A stretch of DNA of 47,907 nucleotides from Deltaproteobacteria bacterium. GTDB lineage: Bacteria > Desulfobacterota > Binatia > UBA12015. The first letter of the stretch is position 1. Each line of letters starts with the position of its first letter. The position numbers and the translations under genes were made by a program. Positions 19,170 through 30,599 of the stretch are shown here, piece after piece. The stretch covers positions 1 through 47,907 of the forward strand of contig VGTG01000026.1 of NCBI GenBank assembly GCA_016874795.1. The letters run 5' to 3'. The notes beneath the pieces were generated by a model that worked only from the letters and a program-made list of their open reading frames with translations, searched no databases and was not told the DNA's origin.

Positions 19170-19598
19170 ATGGAAACTTCGGTCTGGGTGCGCGACGAGC
19201 GCGGCCACGAGCGTGGAATCGACAGCCTGGAGCCGGATCACATGACTCCGGAGCAGTTCGCGGGGCTTCTCCGGCGCCACTCCTGGCGTGACGGGGAGCA
19301 CCGGCTGGTCGCTGCGGTCCTCCAGGACGCCGTCGAGACCTTTCAGAAGCATGCCTTCGCCACGTCTCCCGAGAAGCGCGAGCTCTTCGACGAGGTGTAC
19401 GGCTGGGTGACGAACCGCGAGGACCATTCGCTGTTCGCCTTCACGACCGTATGCGAGATCCTGGGGCTCGATCCCGACTACCTGCGTGGCGGGCTGCTGC
19501 GTTGGCTCGAGCAGAACCGCAAGCGGCCCGTCAGCATCGGGGCGCGCTTCCTCGCCGATCCGCCCCGGCGGATCCAGACGGTCGCGGCGGTCGGGTAG
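19170..19598 (+). CDS. Conserved-looking small protein, unknown function
   Basis: 142 residues, soluble, mostly helical and rich in charged residues and Trp. The segment EDHSLFAFTTVCEILGLDPDYLRGGLLRW resembles, from memory, helix-turn-helix-like tails found in many small hypothetical proteins of delta-proteobacterial genomes; I cannot name a family. The ATG at 19170 is the first plausible start after the iscR stop. It lies 65 bases downstream of iscR on the same strand and could be co-transcribed. It is not IscX, which is shorter and differently composed. Confidence 0.65.
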   Translation: METSVWVRDERGHERGIDSLEPDHMTPEQFAGLLRRHSWRDGEHRLVAAVLQDAVETFQKHAFATSPEKRELFDEVYGWVTNREDHSLFAFTTVCEILGLDPDYLRGGLLRWLEQNRKRPVSIGARFLADPPRRIQTVAAVG

Positions 19599-19670
19599 GA
19601 TCGAGGACCAGGACCGGCCCGCGGTTGCGGCTCCTGCGGCTCGCTCCGTAAGCTTCCGCTGGAAGCGCGG

Positions 19671-19958
19671 ATGCCGGTCCACAACCATCCCCCGTGCCCG
19701 GGCTGCGGCGAGAAGCTCGTCCGCAAGCCGGGCGGACGCTGCCCGAGCTGCGGCGCGGACGTCGCCGCCTTCGTCGCGCACGAGCGCGAGCGGGAGACCC
19801 GGATCGAGAAGGTCGTTGCCGTCGTGTCGACCGTTCTCGTGATCACCGTCCTCGTCGTCGGCGGCGGGCTCGGCGTGATCGAGGGGATCTTGATGTACGC
19901 CGCCGGCGGCGCGTTCGTCTGGTATCTCGCGAAGGGAACGTTCGGCGAGGAGAGCTGA
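19671..19958 (+). CDS. Zinc-ribbon membrane protein
   Basis: 95 residues. The N-terminus has two CxxC knuckles (CPGCG at 9-13, CPSCG at 24-28) forming a zinc ribbon, followed by an amphipathic helix and two adjacent hydrophobic segments (about 47-68 and 70-86). The arrangement suggests a cytosolic zinc ribbon tethered to the membrane. Function is unknown. It ends 10 bases before the convergent ABC permease gene. Confidence 0.7.
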   Translation: MPVHNHPPCPGCGEKLVRKPGGRCPSCGADVAAFVAHERERETRIEKVVAVVSTVLVITVLVVGGGLGVIEGILMYAAGGAFVWYLAKGTFGEES

Positions 19959-19968
19959 GCCGCGTCGC

Positions 19969-20877
19969 TCAGGACTCGCGCGTACCGAGCGCGCGCGGCG
20001 CCGACGCGGAGCCGCGCGACACGACGAGCACGAGGAGCGTGAGCACGTACGGCAGCATCAGGAACGCCTGGTAGGGGATCGAAAGAGCCGCGGCCTGGAG
20101 CTGGAACTGGAGCGCGCTCGCGAGCCCGAAGAGCAGCGCTCCCGCGAGCGCGCCCCACGGCGACCAGCGTCCGAACACGACGACGGCGAGCGCGACGAAG
20201 CCGCGCCCGGCGGTGATCCCCTCGACGAAGGTGTTCGTCGCCGCGAGCGTCAGCGTCGCTCCGCCGAGCCCGCCGAGGGCTCCGCCGACGAGCGTCGCCC
20301 AGAAGCGGTGCGCGCGGACCGAGTAGCCGAGGCTCGACGCCGCGGCCGGATGATCGCCGATCGCGCGCAGGCGAAGCCCGAGACCCGTGCGCGACAGGAG
20401 AGCGGCGAGAATCGGCACGACGACGATCGCGAGGTACACGACCGCGTTCTGCGAGAAGAAGATCCTCCCGACGAACGGCAGGTCCGCCAGAAGCGGCACG
20501 GGTAGCGGTGGAAGGGAAGGGAGGAGCAGCGGCGCGCCGGTCCCGCCGAGCAACGCGCGGTACAGCGTGCCGGTCGCGCCGAGCGCGAGGAGGTTGATCG
20601 CGGCTCCCGCGATGATCTGGTCTGCGCCGAGAAAGAGCGTCGCGCCGGCGAACAGTGCGGCGACGGCGACGCCCATTCCCACGGCAGCAAGGGCGCCGAG
20701 ACCCGCGTCGCCGCTCGCACTCGCCGCGAGCGCCGCGGCGAACGCGCCCGCGAGCATCGTTCCCTCGACGCCGATGTTGAGTACGCCCGTGCGCTCGACG
20801 AGAAGCTCACCGAGCGCCGCGAGGAGGATCGGCGTCGCGAGGAGAAGCCCGGCTGCGAGGAAGCTCTCAAGTACCAT
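19969..20877 (-). CDS. ABC transporter permease, nucleoside type (NupQ-like)
   Basis: 302 residues with about eight to nine hydrophobic segments. The opening ALGELLVERTGVLNIGVEGT is the hallmark of the BMP/nucleoside permease group (YufQ/NupQ-like), and GLGLRLRAIGDHP is the usual coupling loop with the ATPase. It forms the inner-membrane channel with the partner permease. Its ATG overlaps the end of that gene by 11 bases. No substrate-binding lipoprotein gene follows. Confidence 0.88.
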   Translation of the reverse strand: MVLESFLAAGLLLATPILLAALGELLVERTGVLNIGVEGTMLAGAFAAALAASASGDAGLGALAAVGMGVAVAALFAGATLFLGADQIIAGAAINLLALGATGTLYRALLGGTGAPLLLPSLPPLPVPLLADLPFVGRIFFSQNAVVYLAIVVVPILAALLSRTGLGLRLRAIGDHPAAASSLGYSVRAHRFWATLVGGALGGLGGATLTLAATNTFVEGITAGRGFVALAVVVFGRWSPWGALAGALLFGLASALQFQLQAAALSIPYQAFLMLPYVLTLLVLVVSRGSASAPRALGTRES

Positions 20878-21958
20878 CGCGATCTCCGGAGGAAGCCGCG
20901 AGACCCGTCCACGACATGCGGTTCGTGATGGCGACGATCAGGATCGTCGCGCCTTGCACCGCGAGCGCCAGCACCGCGGAGACGCCGGCCGAGCGCTCCA
21001 TCGCGGAAGCGCCCGTCGCGAGCGCCGCGAAGAACAGCGCCGCGAGGAGCACGCCGCCGGAGCGGAGGCCGCCGAGAAGTGCGACCGCGATCGCCGTGTA
21101 CCCCGTCCCCGTCGAGATCCGCTCGTACAGCCGGCCGGTGACGCCGGCGACCTCGATCGCTCCCGCGACGCCGGCGAGCGCACCGGAGAGCGTGAACGCG
21201 AGCAGGAGATCTCTCCCGACCGGAAATCCCGCGAGGCGCGCCGCGGCTGGATTGAGCCCTGCGGCCCGCAGACGGAGACCAGTCGCGGTCCGCGAAAGGA
21301 GGACTCCGGCACCGATCGCGGCGAGCAGTGCCAGCACGAGACCGAAGTGGAGACGCGTTCCCGGCGGTACGCGCCAGAGCATCGCCGGGTCGGGGAACGG
21401 GTCCGACTGCGGATACGTTCGCCCGCTCTCCTGGAGCGGTCCGGCGACCGCCCACGACACGAGATAGAGCGCGACGAAGTTCAGGAGGATCGTCGTGATG
21501 ACCTCGTTCACTTGACGACGCGCGCGCAGCCACGCCGCGATCGCAGCCCAGAGCGCTCCGCCGACCGCGCCAGCGAGGAGAACGAGCACGACTTGCCCCG
21601 GCCACGCGCCGAGCCGCGTGCCGACCGCGGTCGCCGCGAGCGCGCCGATCAGGAGCTGCCCCTCCGCACCGACGTTGAACACACCGCTCCGGAACGCGAG
21701 CATCACGCCGATTCCCGTCAGCAGCAGCGGACCTGCACGAAGGAGAGTCGTCGCGAGGCTCGCTCCCGAGCCGACGCTGCCCGAGAGCAGCGACCCGATC
21801 GCACGCGCCGGATCCGCGCCGGCCGCCGCGGCGAAGAGCGCCGTCAAGCCGATCGCGAGCCCGCCCGCGACGAGCGCCGGGGCGGCGAAGCCGAGGCGCG
21901 ATGCGAAGCTCGCGCCGTTTCGGATCTCCGCTCGCGTCGCGTCGCCGGCGGTGCTCAA
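20867..21958 (-). CDS. ABC transporter permease, nucleoside type (NupP-like)
   Basis: 363 residues with about ten hydrophobic segments. It contains FRSGVFNVGAEGQLLIGA, the counterpart of the NIGVEG motif of its partner, and GLRLRAAGLNPAAA as coupling loop. With its partner it makes the heterodimeric permease. The TTG start overlaps the ATPase stop by TTGA. No ATG or GTG gives a sensible start, and the frame is open much further upstream only as an antisense shadow. Confidence 0.87.
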   Translation of the reverse strand: MSTAGDATRAEIRNGASFASRLGFAAPALVAGGLAIGLTALFAAAAGADPARAIGSLLSGSVGSGASLATTLLRAGPLLLTGIGVMLAFRSGVFNVGAEGQLLIGALAATAVGTRLGAWPGQVVLVLLAGAVGGALWAAIAAWLRARRQVNEVITTILLNFVALYLVSWAVAGPLQESGRTYPQSDPFPDPAMLWRVPPGTRLHFGLVLALLAAIGAGVLLSRTATGLRLRAAGLNPAAARLAGFPVGRDLLLAFTLSGALAGVAGAIEVAGVTGRLYERISTGTGYTAIAVALLGGLRSGGVLLAALFFAALATGASAMERSAGVSAVLALAVQGATILIVAITNRMSWTGLAASSGDRDGT

Positions 21959-23466
21959 GCAGCGACTCCGGCCATCAGACGACCGACCACGGCGCGCTCG
22001 GGACGAGCCGCCTCCGGCACCACGATCCGTCCGCGGAAGAGCACCAGGATGCGGTCGGCGAGCGCCTCGACCTCGTCGAGGTCCGTCGAGAACACGAGAA
22101 CTGCGGCTCCGCCGCGCGCGAGCCCGCGGATGCGGTCGTGTACGCCCTCGGTCGCGACGAGGTCGAGCCCGCGCGTCGGGGTCGCCGCGACCACGGCGCG
22201 GAGGCCTTCGCGCGAGAGCTCGCGCGCGAGAACGAGGCGCTGCTGGTTGCCTCCCGAGAGCGCCGCCGCCGGCAGATCCGGATCGGCCGGACGGACGTGG
22301 AACTCCTCCAGCGAGGCGCGCGCCGACGCTCTCTGCTCCGACGGACGGAGCCAACCACGCGGCGCCGCGCTCTCGATCCGATCGCGCGCAAGGAGCAGGT
22401 TCTCCCAGAGCGCGAGCTCCGAAACGAGACCGTCGCGACGCCGGTCGGCAGGAACGACCGCGAGACCCGCCGCGCGCGCTTCGGCCGGCGAAGCGATGGA
22501 GCGGCCGCAGAGCTTCACCTCGCCTTCGAGTCCTTCGGCGCGCTCTCCCGCGAGCGCCGCGGCGAGCTCGGATTGACCGTTTCCCTCGACTCCGGCGACG
22601 ACGAGGATCTCTCCTTCGCGCACCGCGAGAGAGACGTCGTCGAGCCGCCGCCCTCCGCTTCGATCCGTCCACGACAGGCCGCGGGCCTCGAGCACGACTG
22701 CACCGGCTCGCGCCGCCGCGTCGCCTCCTGCAACGGACGTCCGGGTGCGCTCGCCCACCATCAAGCGCGCGAGCGCGCTCGCATCGAAGTCCGAAGCCGG
22801 TCCGGTCCCGACGAGGCGTCCCCGTCGCAGCACCGTGACGCGATCGGCGAGTGCCTCGACCTCGGCGAGCTTGTGCGTGACGATCACGATGGCCGTACCG
22901 CCGTCGACGAGCGAGCGCAGGAGCGAGAAGAGATCCCGCACCTCCGAAGGAACGAGCACGGCCGTCGGCTCGTCGAGCACGAGCAACGCCGGCGGAACGA
23001 CGAGCGCCTTCAGGATCTCGACGCGCTGCTGCTCGCCGACGGCCAGGTCCTCGATGCGCCGGCTCGGGTCGCCGATGTCGACCCTTCGCTCCGCCGCGAG
23101 CGTCCTCACCTCCGCGTGCAGACGCTCGCGATCGAGCAAGCCGAGGTCGCGCCGCGCGAGCGCGACGTTCTCCGCGATCGAGAGGGTCGGGACCAGCATG
23201 AAGTGCTGGTGCACCATCGAGATGCCTTCGCCGCGCGCCTGGCCTGCCGAGCGCCAGACGGCGCTCTCGCCGCGCCAGCGCATCTCGCCGCCGTCCGGAC
23301 GGACGAGCCCGGTGATCAGGCTCGCGAGCGTCGACTTGCCGGCGCCGTTCTCGCCGAGGAGAGCGTGCACCTCGCCGGCCGCGCACGCGAAGTCGACACC
23401 TTCGAGAGCCGTGACGGGCCCGAAGCGCTTGCGGAGACCGGTGGCTTCGAGAAGCGGCGCGCTCAC
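21955..23466 (-). CDS. Double ABC ATPase of nucleoside-type importer (NupO-like)
   Basis: 503 residues with two fused nucleotide-binding domains. The first has Walker A GENGAGKST (38-46), signature LAVGEQ (141-146) and Walker B LLVLDEP (161-167). The second has a degenerate Walker A GVEGNGQSE (292-300), a good signature LSGGNQ (403-408) and a Walker B lacking the DE pair (AATPTRGLD). This asymmetry is normal for sugar and nucleoside importers. Four bases (GTGA) overlap the nucleotidyltransferase gene upstream, and the two permeases follow directly. Confidence 0.9.
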   Translation of the reverse strand: MSAPLLEATGLRKRFGPVTALEGVDFACAAGEVHALLGENGAGKSTLASLITGLVRPDGGEMRWRGESAVWRSAGQARGEGISMVHQHFMLVPTLSIAENVALARRDLGLLDRERLHAEVRTLAAERRVDIGDPSRRIEDLAVGEQQRVEILKALVVPPALLVLDEPTAVLVPSEVRDLFSLLRSLVDGGTAIVIVTHKLAEVEALADRVTVLRRGRLVGTGPASDFDASALARLMVGERTRTSVAGGDAAARAGAVVLEARGLSWTDRSGGRRLDDVSLAVREGEILVVAGVEGNGQSELAAALAGERAEGLEGEVKLCGRSIASPAEARAAGLAVVPADRRRDGLVSELALWENLLLARDRIESAAPRGWLRPSEQRASARASLEEFHVRPADPDLPAAALSGGNQQRLVLARELSREGLRAVVAATPTRGLDLVATEGVHDRIRGLARGGAAVLVFSTDLDEVEALADRILVLFRGRIVVPEAARPERAVVGRLMAGVAA

Positions 23467-24848
23467 GTCGGCGGATGATTGCGGACGACCCACGCCCGCG
23501 CGTCCTCGCGCGAAGCGAAGACGCCCTCGAGCTGGGCGTCCAGGGCTTCGTCGAGCAGCGCGCGAAAGCTCGGTCCAGGGGAGTAGCCGAGCTCGAGCAA
23601 GTCGCGGCCACGAAGGAGTGGAGCGGGGCGAATCTCCTCGCACGAGAGCTCCGCCCGGCGATCGACGCAGAACCGCCACGGCGCGAGATCGCCGGAGGCG
23701 GACGAGGCGTCGATCCGCACGAGCTCGAGCAGCGATTCGATGTCGGGCTCGCCGAGGAACCGCTTCAGGGTGGCGACACGCATCCGCGGCGCTTCGATGT
23801 GACGCAGGTGGTTCTCGATCAGCCACGCGACGCGCTCGCCCGTCTCGCGGCTCCGGCGTAGTCGCCGCACGATCTCGCGCGCCATCGCGCCGCCCTGCTC
23901 GCAATGTCCGTAGAAGCGGATGCGACCGTCGTCGCCGCGTGAAGCCGTCATGGGCTTCGCGACGTCGTGCAGCAGCACCGCGAGGGCCAGTGCCTCGTCG
24001 TGTCGCTCCGATTCGATCTTCTCGAGGCAGAGGAGCGTGTGCACGAGCACGTCGCCCTCGGGATGATGCTCCGGCGACTGCGCGACGCCGCGCATGGCGC
24101 TCACCTCGGGCAAGACGGCGTCGAGGAGACCGGACTCCGCGAGGAGCTCGAAGCCGCGGCGCGCTCGCCCTTCGCGCAGGATCTTGACGATCTCGTCGCC
24201 GATCCGCTCCCACGCGATCTGCCGGATGCTCCCTGCGTGCCCGACCAGGCTCTCCCACGTGCGCGGCTCGATCGAGAATCCGAAGCGCGCCGCGAAGCGC
24301 ACGGCGCGAAGGAGCCGCAGGCGGTCCTCGTCGAAGCGCGCTTCCGGATCGCCGATCGCGCGGATCACCCCGGTTTCGAGATCGGCTCTCCCGCCCACGA
24401 AGTCGAGCACCTCGTCCGTCTCGGGATCGAGGAACATCCCGTTGATCGTGAAGTCGCGCCGCGAAGCGTCTCCGCGCGGGTCGGTGAAGTGGACTTCCGC
24501 GGGATGGCGATGATCGGGGTACGCGCCGTCGCTGCGGAAGGTCGCGACCTCCGTGTCGAGGCCGTCCTCCAGCACGCGGACGACGCCGAACTGGATGCCG
24601 ACGTCGACGGTGCGGCGGAAGAGCTTCTGCACCACCGCGGGAGGCGCCGACGTCGCGACGTCGATGTCGCCCGTTCCCTCGACGCCGAGCAGCCGATCGC
24701 GCACGTAGCCGCCCGCGAACAGCGCCTCGTAACCGGCACGCCGCAGCTTCGCGGCGATCTGCTCGGCGACGAGCCGCCTCTTCTCGTACGCCTCTCGTGC
24801 CACGCGAAATGCTCGCACGCTCCCGCAGGCCGCGCAATTTGGCGACAT
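23463..24848 (-). CDS. CCA tRNA nucleotidyltransferase or poly(A) polymerase-type enzyme with HD domain
   Basis: 461 residues. Class II nucleotidyltransferase head with AGGYVRDRLLG (45-55), catalytic DIDVATS (61-67), RRDFTINGM and the neck motif DEDRLRLLRAVRFAARFGF. A C-terminal HD-type domain follows, with HTLLCLEKI and LLHDVAKP. It adds CCA, or part of it, to tRNA 3' ends; sequence alone does not exclude an A-adding or poly(A)-adding specificity. The ATG at 24848 has GGGAAG upstream. The longer frame would overlap the divergent helicase gene, whose start lies 37 bases away. Confidence 0.88.
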   Translation of the reverse strand: MSPNCAACGSVRAFRVAREAYEKRRLVAEQIAAKLRRAGYEALFAGGYVRDRLLGVEGTGDIDVATSAPPAVVQKLFRRTVDVGIQFGVVRVLEDGLDTEVATFRSDGAYPDHRHPAEVHFTDPRGDASRRDFTINGMFLDPETDEVLDFVGGRADLETGVIRAIGDPEARFDEDRLRLLRAVRFAARFGFSIEPRTWESLVGHAGSIRQIAWERIGDEIVKILREGRARRGFELLAESGLLDAVLPEVSAMRGVAQSPEHHPEGDVLVHTLLCLEKIESERHDEALALAVLLHDVAKPMTASRGDDGRIRFYGHCEQGGAMAREIVRRLRRSRETGERVAWLIENHLRHIEAPRMRVATLKRFLGEPDIESLLELVRIDASSASGDLAPWRFCVDRRAELSCEEIRPAPLLRGRDLLELGYSPGPSFRALLDEALDAQLEGVFASREDARAWVVRNHPPT

Positions 24849-24885
24849 TGGCTTCCCGACAGGCCAGCGGTACAAGCAGAGCGGG

Positions 24886-27800
24886 ATGCGTGGACTCGGA
24901 TTCGATCCCCTCGTCGAAGGCTGGTTCCTCGAGCGCTTCGGCGAGCCGACGCCACCGCAGGCGCTCGGCTGGGGTGCGATCGCCGCCGGCAAGGACACGC
25001 TGATCGCCGCGCCGACGGGATCGGGAAAGACGCTCGCCGCGTTTCTGTGGGCGATCGACGGGCTCGTCCGCGCGGCGCGCACGGAAGCGCTCGAGGACGC
25101 TTCCACGATCGTCTACGTGTCGCCGTTGAAGGCGCTCGGAAACGACATCGAGAAGAACCTCCAGATGCCGCTCGGAGCGGTCCGTGAGCGCGCCGCGGAA
25201 GCCGGCGTTCCTCTGCAGGAGATCCGCGTCGCCGTGCGAAGCGGCGACACGCCGCCCGCGGCGCGACAGAGCATGGTGCGTCGCCCTCCGCACATCCTGA
25301 TCACGACGCCGGAGTCGCTCTACATCCTCCTCACCGCGGCGCGGAGCCGCGAGATGCTCGCTTCGGCGCGCACGGTGATCGTCGACGAGATCCACGCGAT
25401 CGCCGGCGACAAGCGCGGCGCGCACCTCGCGCTGACGCTGGAGCGGCTCGACGCGCTCGTCGGAAGACCGCTGCAGCGGATCGGCCTCTCGGCGACACAG
25501 AAGCCGATCGACGACGTCGCGCGCCTCCTCGTCGGCACCGGCCGCGCCCGTCCGGACGGATCCCCCGACTGCGTGATCGTCGACACCGGCCATCGCCGCG
25601 CCATGGAGCTCCGCATCGAGACGCCGGACATCGAGCTCGGCGCGATGGCGACGCACGAGCTGCGCGCGGCGATCTGCGACCGTATCGCCGCGCTCGTCGG
25701 CGAGCACCGCACGACGATCGTCTTCGTCAACACGCGCCGCCTCGTCGAGCGCGTCGCGCACGATCTGGGAGAGCGCCTCGGCCCGGAGCGCGTCGTCGCG
25801 CACCACGGCAGCCTCTCGCGGCGAATTCGACTCGCGGCGGAAGAGAAGCTCAAGTCCGGCGAGGTCCCGGTCGTCGTCGCGACGGCCTCGCTCGAGCTCG
25901 GCATCGACGTCGGGCACGTCGACCTCGTCTGCCACCTCGGCGCGCCGCGCGCTCTCGCGACCCTGCTCCAACGCGTCGGTCGCTCGGGCCACTGGCTCGG
26001 CAGCGTGCCGCGGGGCATCTTCTTCCCACTCACCCGGGACGAGCTGGTGCAGACGTCGGCCGCCGTGCGCGCGATCCGCGCGGGCGAGCTCGACCGGATC
26101 AAGATCCCCTCGAAGTCGCTCGACATCCTCGCGCAGCAGATGGTCGCGACCGTCGCCGCGGATGAGATCGGCGTGGACGAGCTCTTCGCTCTCGTCCGCC
26201 GCGCCCACCCGTATCGCGACCTCGAGCGCGAGGAGTTCGACGAGATCCTCGAGATGTCCATCGAGGGCGTCGCGACGGCACGTGGGCGCCGCGCCGCGCA
26301 CCTCCATCTCGACCGCGTGCACGGACGCCTGCGTGGCCGCCGCGGCGCGCGTCTCGCGGCGATCACGGGCGGAGGCGCGATCCCGGACACCGCCGACTAC
26401 GACGTGATCGAGGAGCCGACCGGCGCGCGCGTCGGGAGCGTCAACGAGGACTTCGCGATCGAGAGCATGGCCGGGGACATCTTCCTCCTCGGCAACCGCT
26501 CGTGGCAGATCCGCCGCGTCGAAGCGGGAAAGGTCCGCGTCAGCGACGCAGGACAGACGCCGCCGACGATCCCCTTCTGGCTCGGCGAGGCGCCGGCGCG
26601 GACGCGGGAGCTCTCGCAGGCGGTCGCAGCGCTCCGCGAGGACACCGCGGTCCGTCTCGGCGATCGCGAAGCCGCCGTCGTGTGGCTCATGAGCGAGTGC
26701 GCCATCGATCGCGGCGGCGCCGAGCAGCTCCTCGAGTACGTCGCCTCGACCGTCGCGATCCTCGGGACGGTTCCGACCTGCGACCGCATGATCGCCGAGC
26801 GCTTCTTCGACGAGAGCGGCGGGATGCAGCTCGTCCTGCACGCGCCCTTCGGCGGCGCGATCAACCGCGCGCTCGGGCTCGCCCTGCGAAAGCGCTTCTG
26901 TGTCAGCTTCGACCTCGAGCTGCAGGCCGCGGCGACGGACGACGGGGTCGTGATCTCGCTCGGCGAGCAGCACAGCTTCCCGCTCGCGAGCGTGTTCTCG
27001 ATGATCCGCCCCGCGACGCTCGAGGCCGATCTCGTGCAGGCCGCCCTCGCGGCCCCGATGTTCGGGAACCGCTGGCGCTGGAACGTGACGCGCTCCCTCG
27101 TCCTCGCGCGCCATCAGGGCGGGAAGCGCGTTCCGATGAACATCCAGCGCATGCGCGCGGAGGACCTCCTCGCGGCAGTCTTCCCGGCGCAGGTCGCCTG
27201 CGGCGACAACCGCACGGGCCCGATCGAGGTTCCCGAGCACCCCCTCGTCGACGAGACGCTCGCGAACTGCCTGCACGAAGCGATGGACATGGACGGCCTC
27301 CGGAGCGTCCTCGACCGGATGGCGAACGGCGCGATCGAGACCGTCGCCGTCGAGACGCCCGCGCCGTCGCCGATGGCGCACGAGCTCCTGAACGCCTACC
27401 CGTATGCGTTCCTCGACGACGCGCCCCTCGAGGAGCGCCGCGCGCGCGCCGTCAATCTGCGTCGTACGGACACGCGGCTCGCGAGCGGCATCGGCGCGCT
27501 CGATCCCGCGGCGATCGAGGAGGTGAGAGCGCAAGCGTGGCCGGACGTCCGCGACGCCGACGAGCTCCACGACGCTCTGCACGGCTTCCTCTGGATCCCG
27601 CTCGAGGAGCTCGCGCGCGGCGAAGGCTGGGACGGCTGGATGGGCAAGCTGCTCGAGCAGCGGCGCGCGACGCTCGTCGACTGGACACCCGCGGGCACGA
27701 CGACGGAGCGCCGTGCGCTCGTCGCTGCGGAACGGATCGAAGCCGTACGCCTTGCTTTGCCGGGCGCCCGCTTCGAGCCCGCGCTGCAGGCTCCTGCAGG

Positions 27801-29171
27801 TTCGCCGAGCGTTCCGGAGCCCGAAGCCGCGATCGACATCGCTCTCCGCGGCTGGCTCGAAGCGATCGGGCCGACCGACGTCGCGAGCCTCGGGCTCCGT
27901 CTCGGCCTGTCCGCGACCGCCGTCGACGCGGGGCTCGCCCGTCTCGAGACGGAGGGCTTCGCGCTGCGCGGCCGCTACACGACGGACGCGAGCGACGAGG
28001 AATGGTGCGAGCGCCGTCTGCTCGCGCGCATCCATCGGCTGACGCTTGGACGTCTCCGTCGCGAGATCGAGCCGGTCTCCGTGTCCGATCTGATCCGATT
28101 CCTGATTCGCTGGCAGCATCTCGAGAACGGCACGCACCTGCACGGCCGCGACGGCCTCGTGAGGGTGATCGAGCAGCTCCACGGTCTCGAGCTGCCCGCT
28201 CCCGCGTGGGAGCAATCCGTTCTCCCGGCGCGCATCCACTCGTACACCTCCCTCTTGCTGGACGACCTCTGCTTGACGGGCGAGGTCGCTTGGGGACGGT
28301 TCTCGCCGCCGACGCCGAACCCGAGCCGGAGACCCGGGCGGCGCGGCAGCGCTCCGACGCGGAACGCGCCGATCGGGCTCGCCTTGCGCGAGGACCTCGG
28401 GAACCTTCTCGCGGATCGCGAAGCGCCGACGACCACGGGGCTTTCGCGCACGGCGAAAGAGGCCCTCGCAGTGCTCGAGCGGGACGGCGCTTCGTTCGTC
28501 GGTGACGTCTCGCGTGCCGCCGGCATGCTGCCGGGCGTCGCCGAGGAAGCGCTCTGGGAGCTCGTCGCGCGAGGCCTCGTCACGGGCGACGGCTTCGCGG
28601 GTCTTCGCTCGCTTCTCAAGCCGGACGAGCGCCGCCGCGGCGAGCGGCGTCTGCGTGCCATCGCGGGCGGACGTGCCCGCGCGCGCTCTCTCGTCGTCGG
28701 CCGCTGGGCCCTGCTGCCGAGACGAGCCGCGACGGCCGAGGCAGCACAGAGCCCGGACATGAGCGACGAGCGCATCGAAGCCTCCGCGCGGCTCCTCCTG
28801 CGGCGGTGGGGCGTCGTCTTCCGCGAGATCCTCGCGCGTGAAACGCTGCTGCCGCCGTGGCGCGCTCTCCTCGGCGCGCTGCGCCGTCTCGAGGCGCGCG
28901 GCGAGATCCGCGGAGGGAGGTTCGTCGCCGGGCTGATCGGAGAGCAGTTCGCGACTCCCGAGGCGGTCGAGGCTCTGCGGGCGATTCGCAAGACGCCGAG
29001 CGAAGAGGTCGTCCTCGTTTCTTCCGCCGATCCTTTGAACCTCGTCGGCATCCTCACGCCGGGAGCGCGGATCGTTCCCCAGAGCGGCCAGGTGATCGCC
29101 TACGCAGGCGGTGTTCCGATCGAGTCCGGAGACCTCGGGAGCGTGCGCAGCCGCCTGAGCGCCCGAGGCCA

Positions 29172-29184
<13 letters not shown>
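24886..29184 (+). CDS. lhr: Large ATP-dependent helicase Lhr
   Basis: 1432 residues, a full-length bacterial Lhr. Helicase core: Walker A APTGSGKT (42-49), DEIH (167-170), SAT (202-204) and motif [10 protein letters not shown] (362-369). These are followed by the Lhr winged-helix and beta-barrel core to about residue 850 and the long C-terminal Lhr-CTD with several winged helices. Lhr unwinds RNA-DNA hybrids and is linked to DNA repair. It is divergent from the nucleotidyltransferase with only 37 bases between starts. Its stop overlaps the selA start by 13 bases, so the helicase and the selenocysteine genes share a transcript. Confidence 0.94.
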
Positions 29185-30591
<1,407 letters not shown>

Positions 30592-30599
<8 letters not shown>

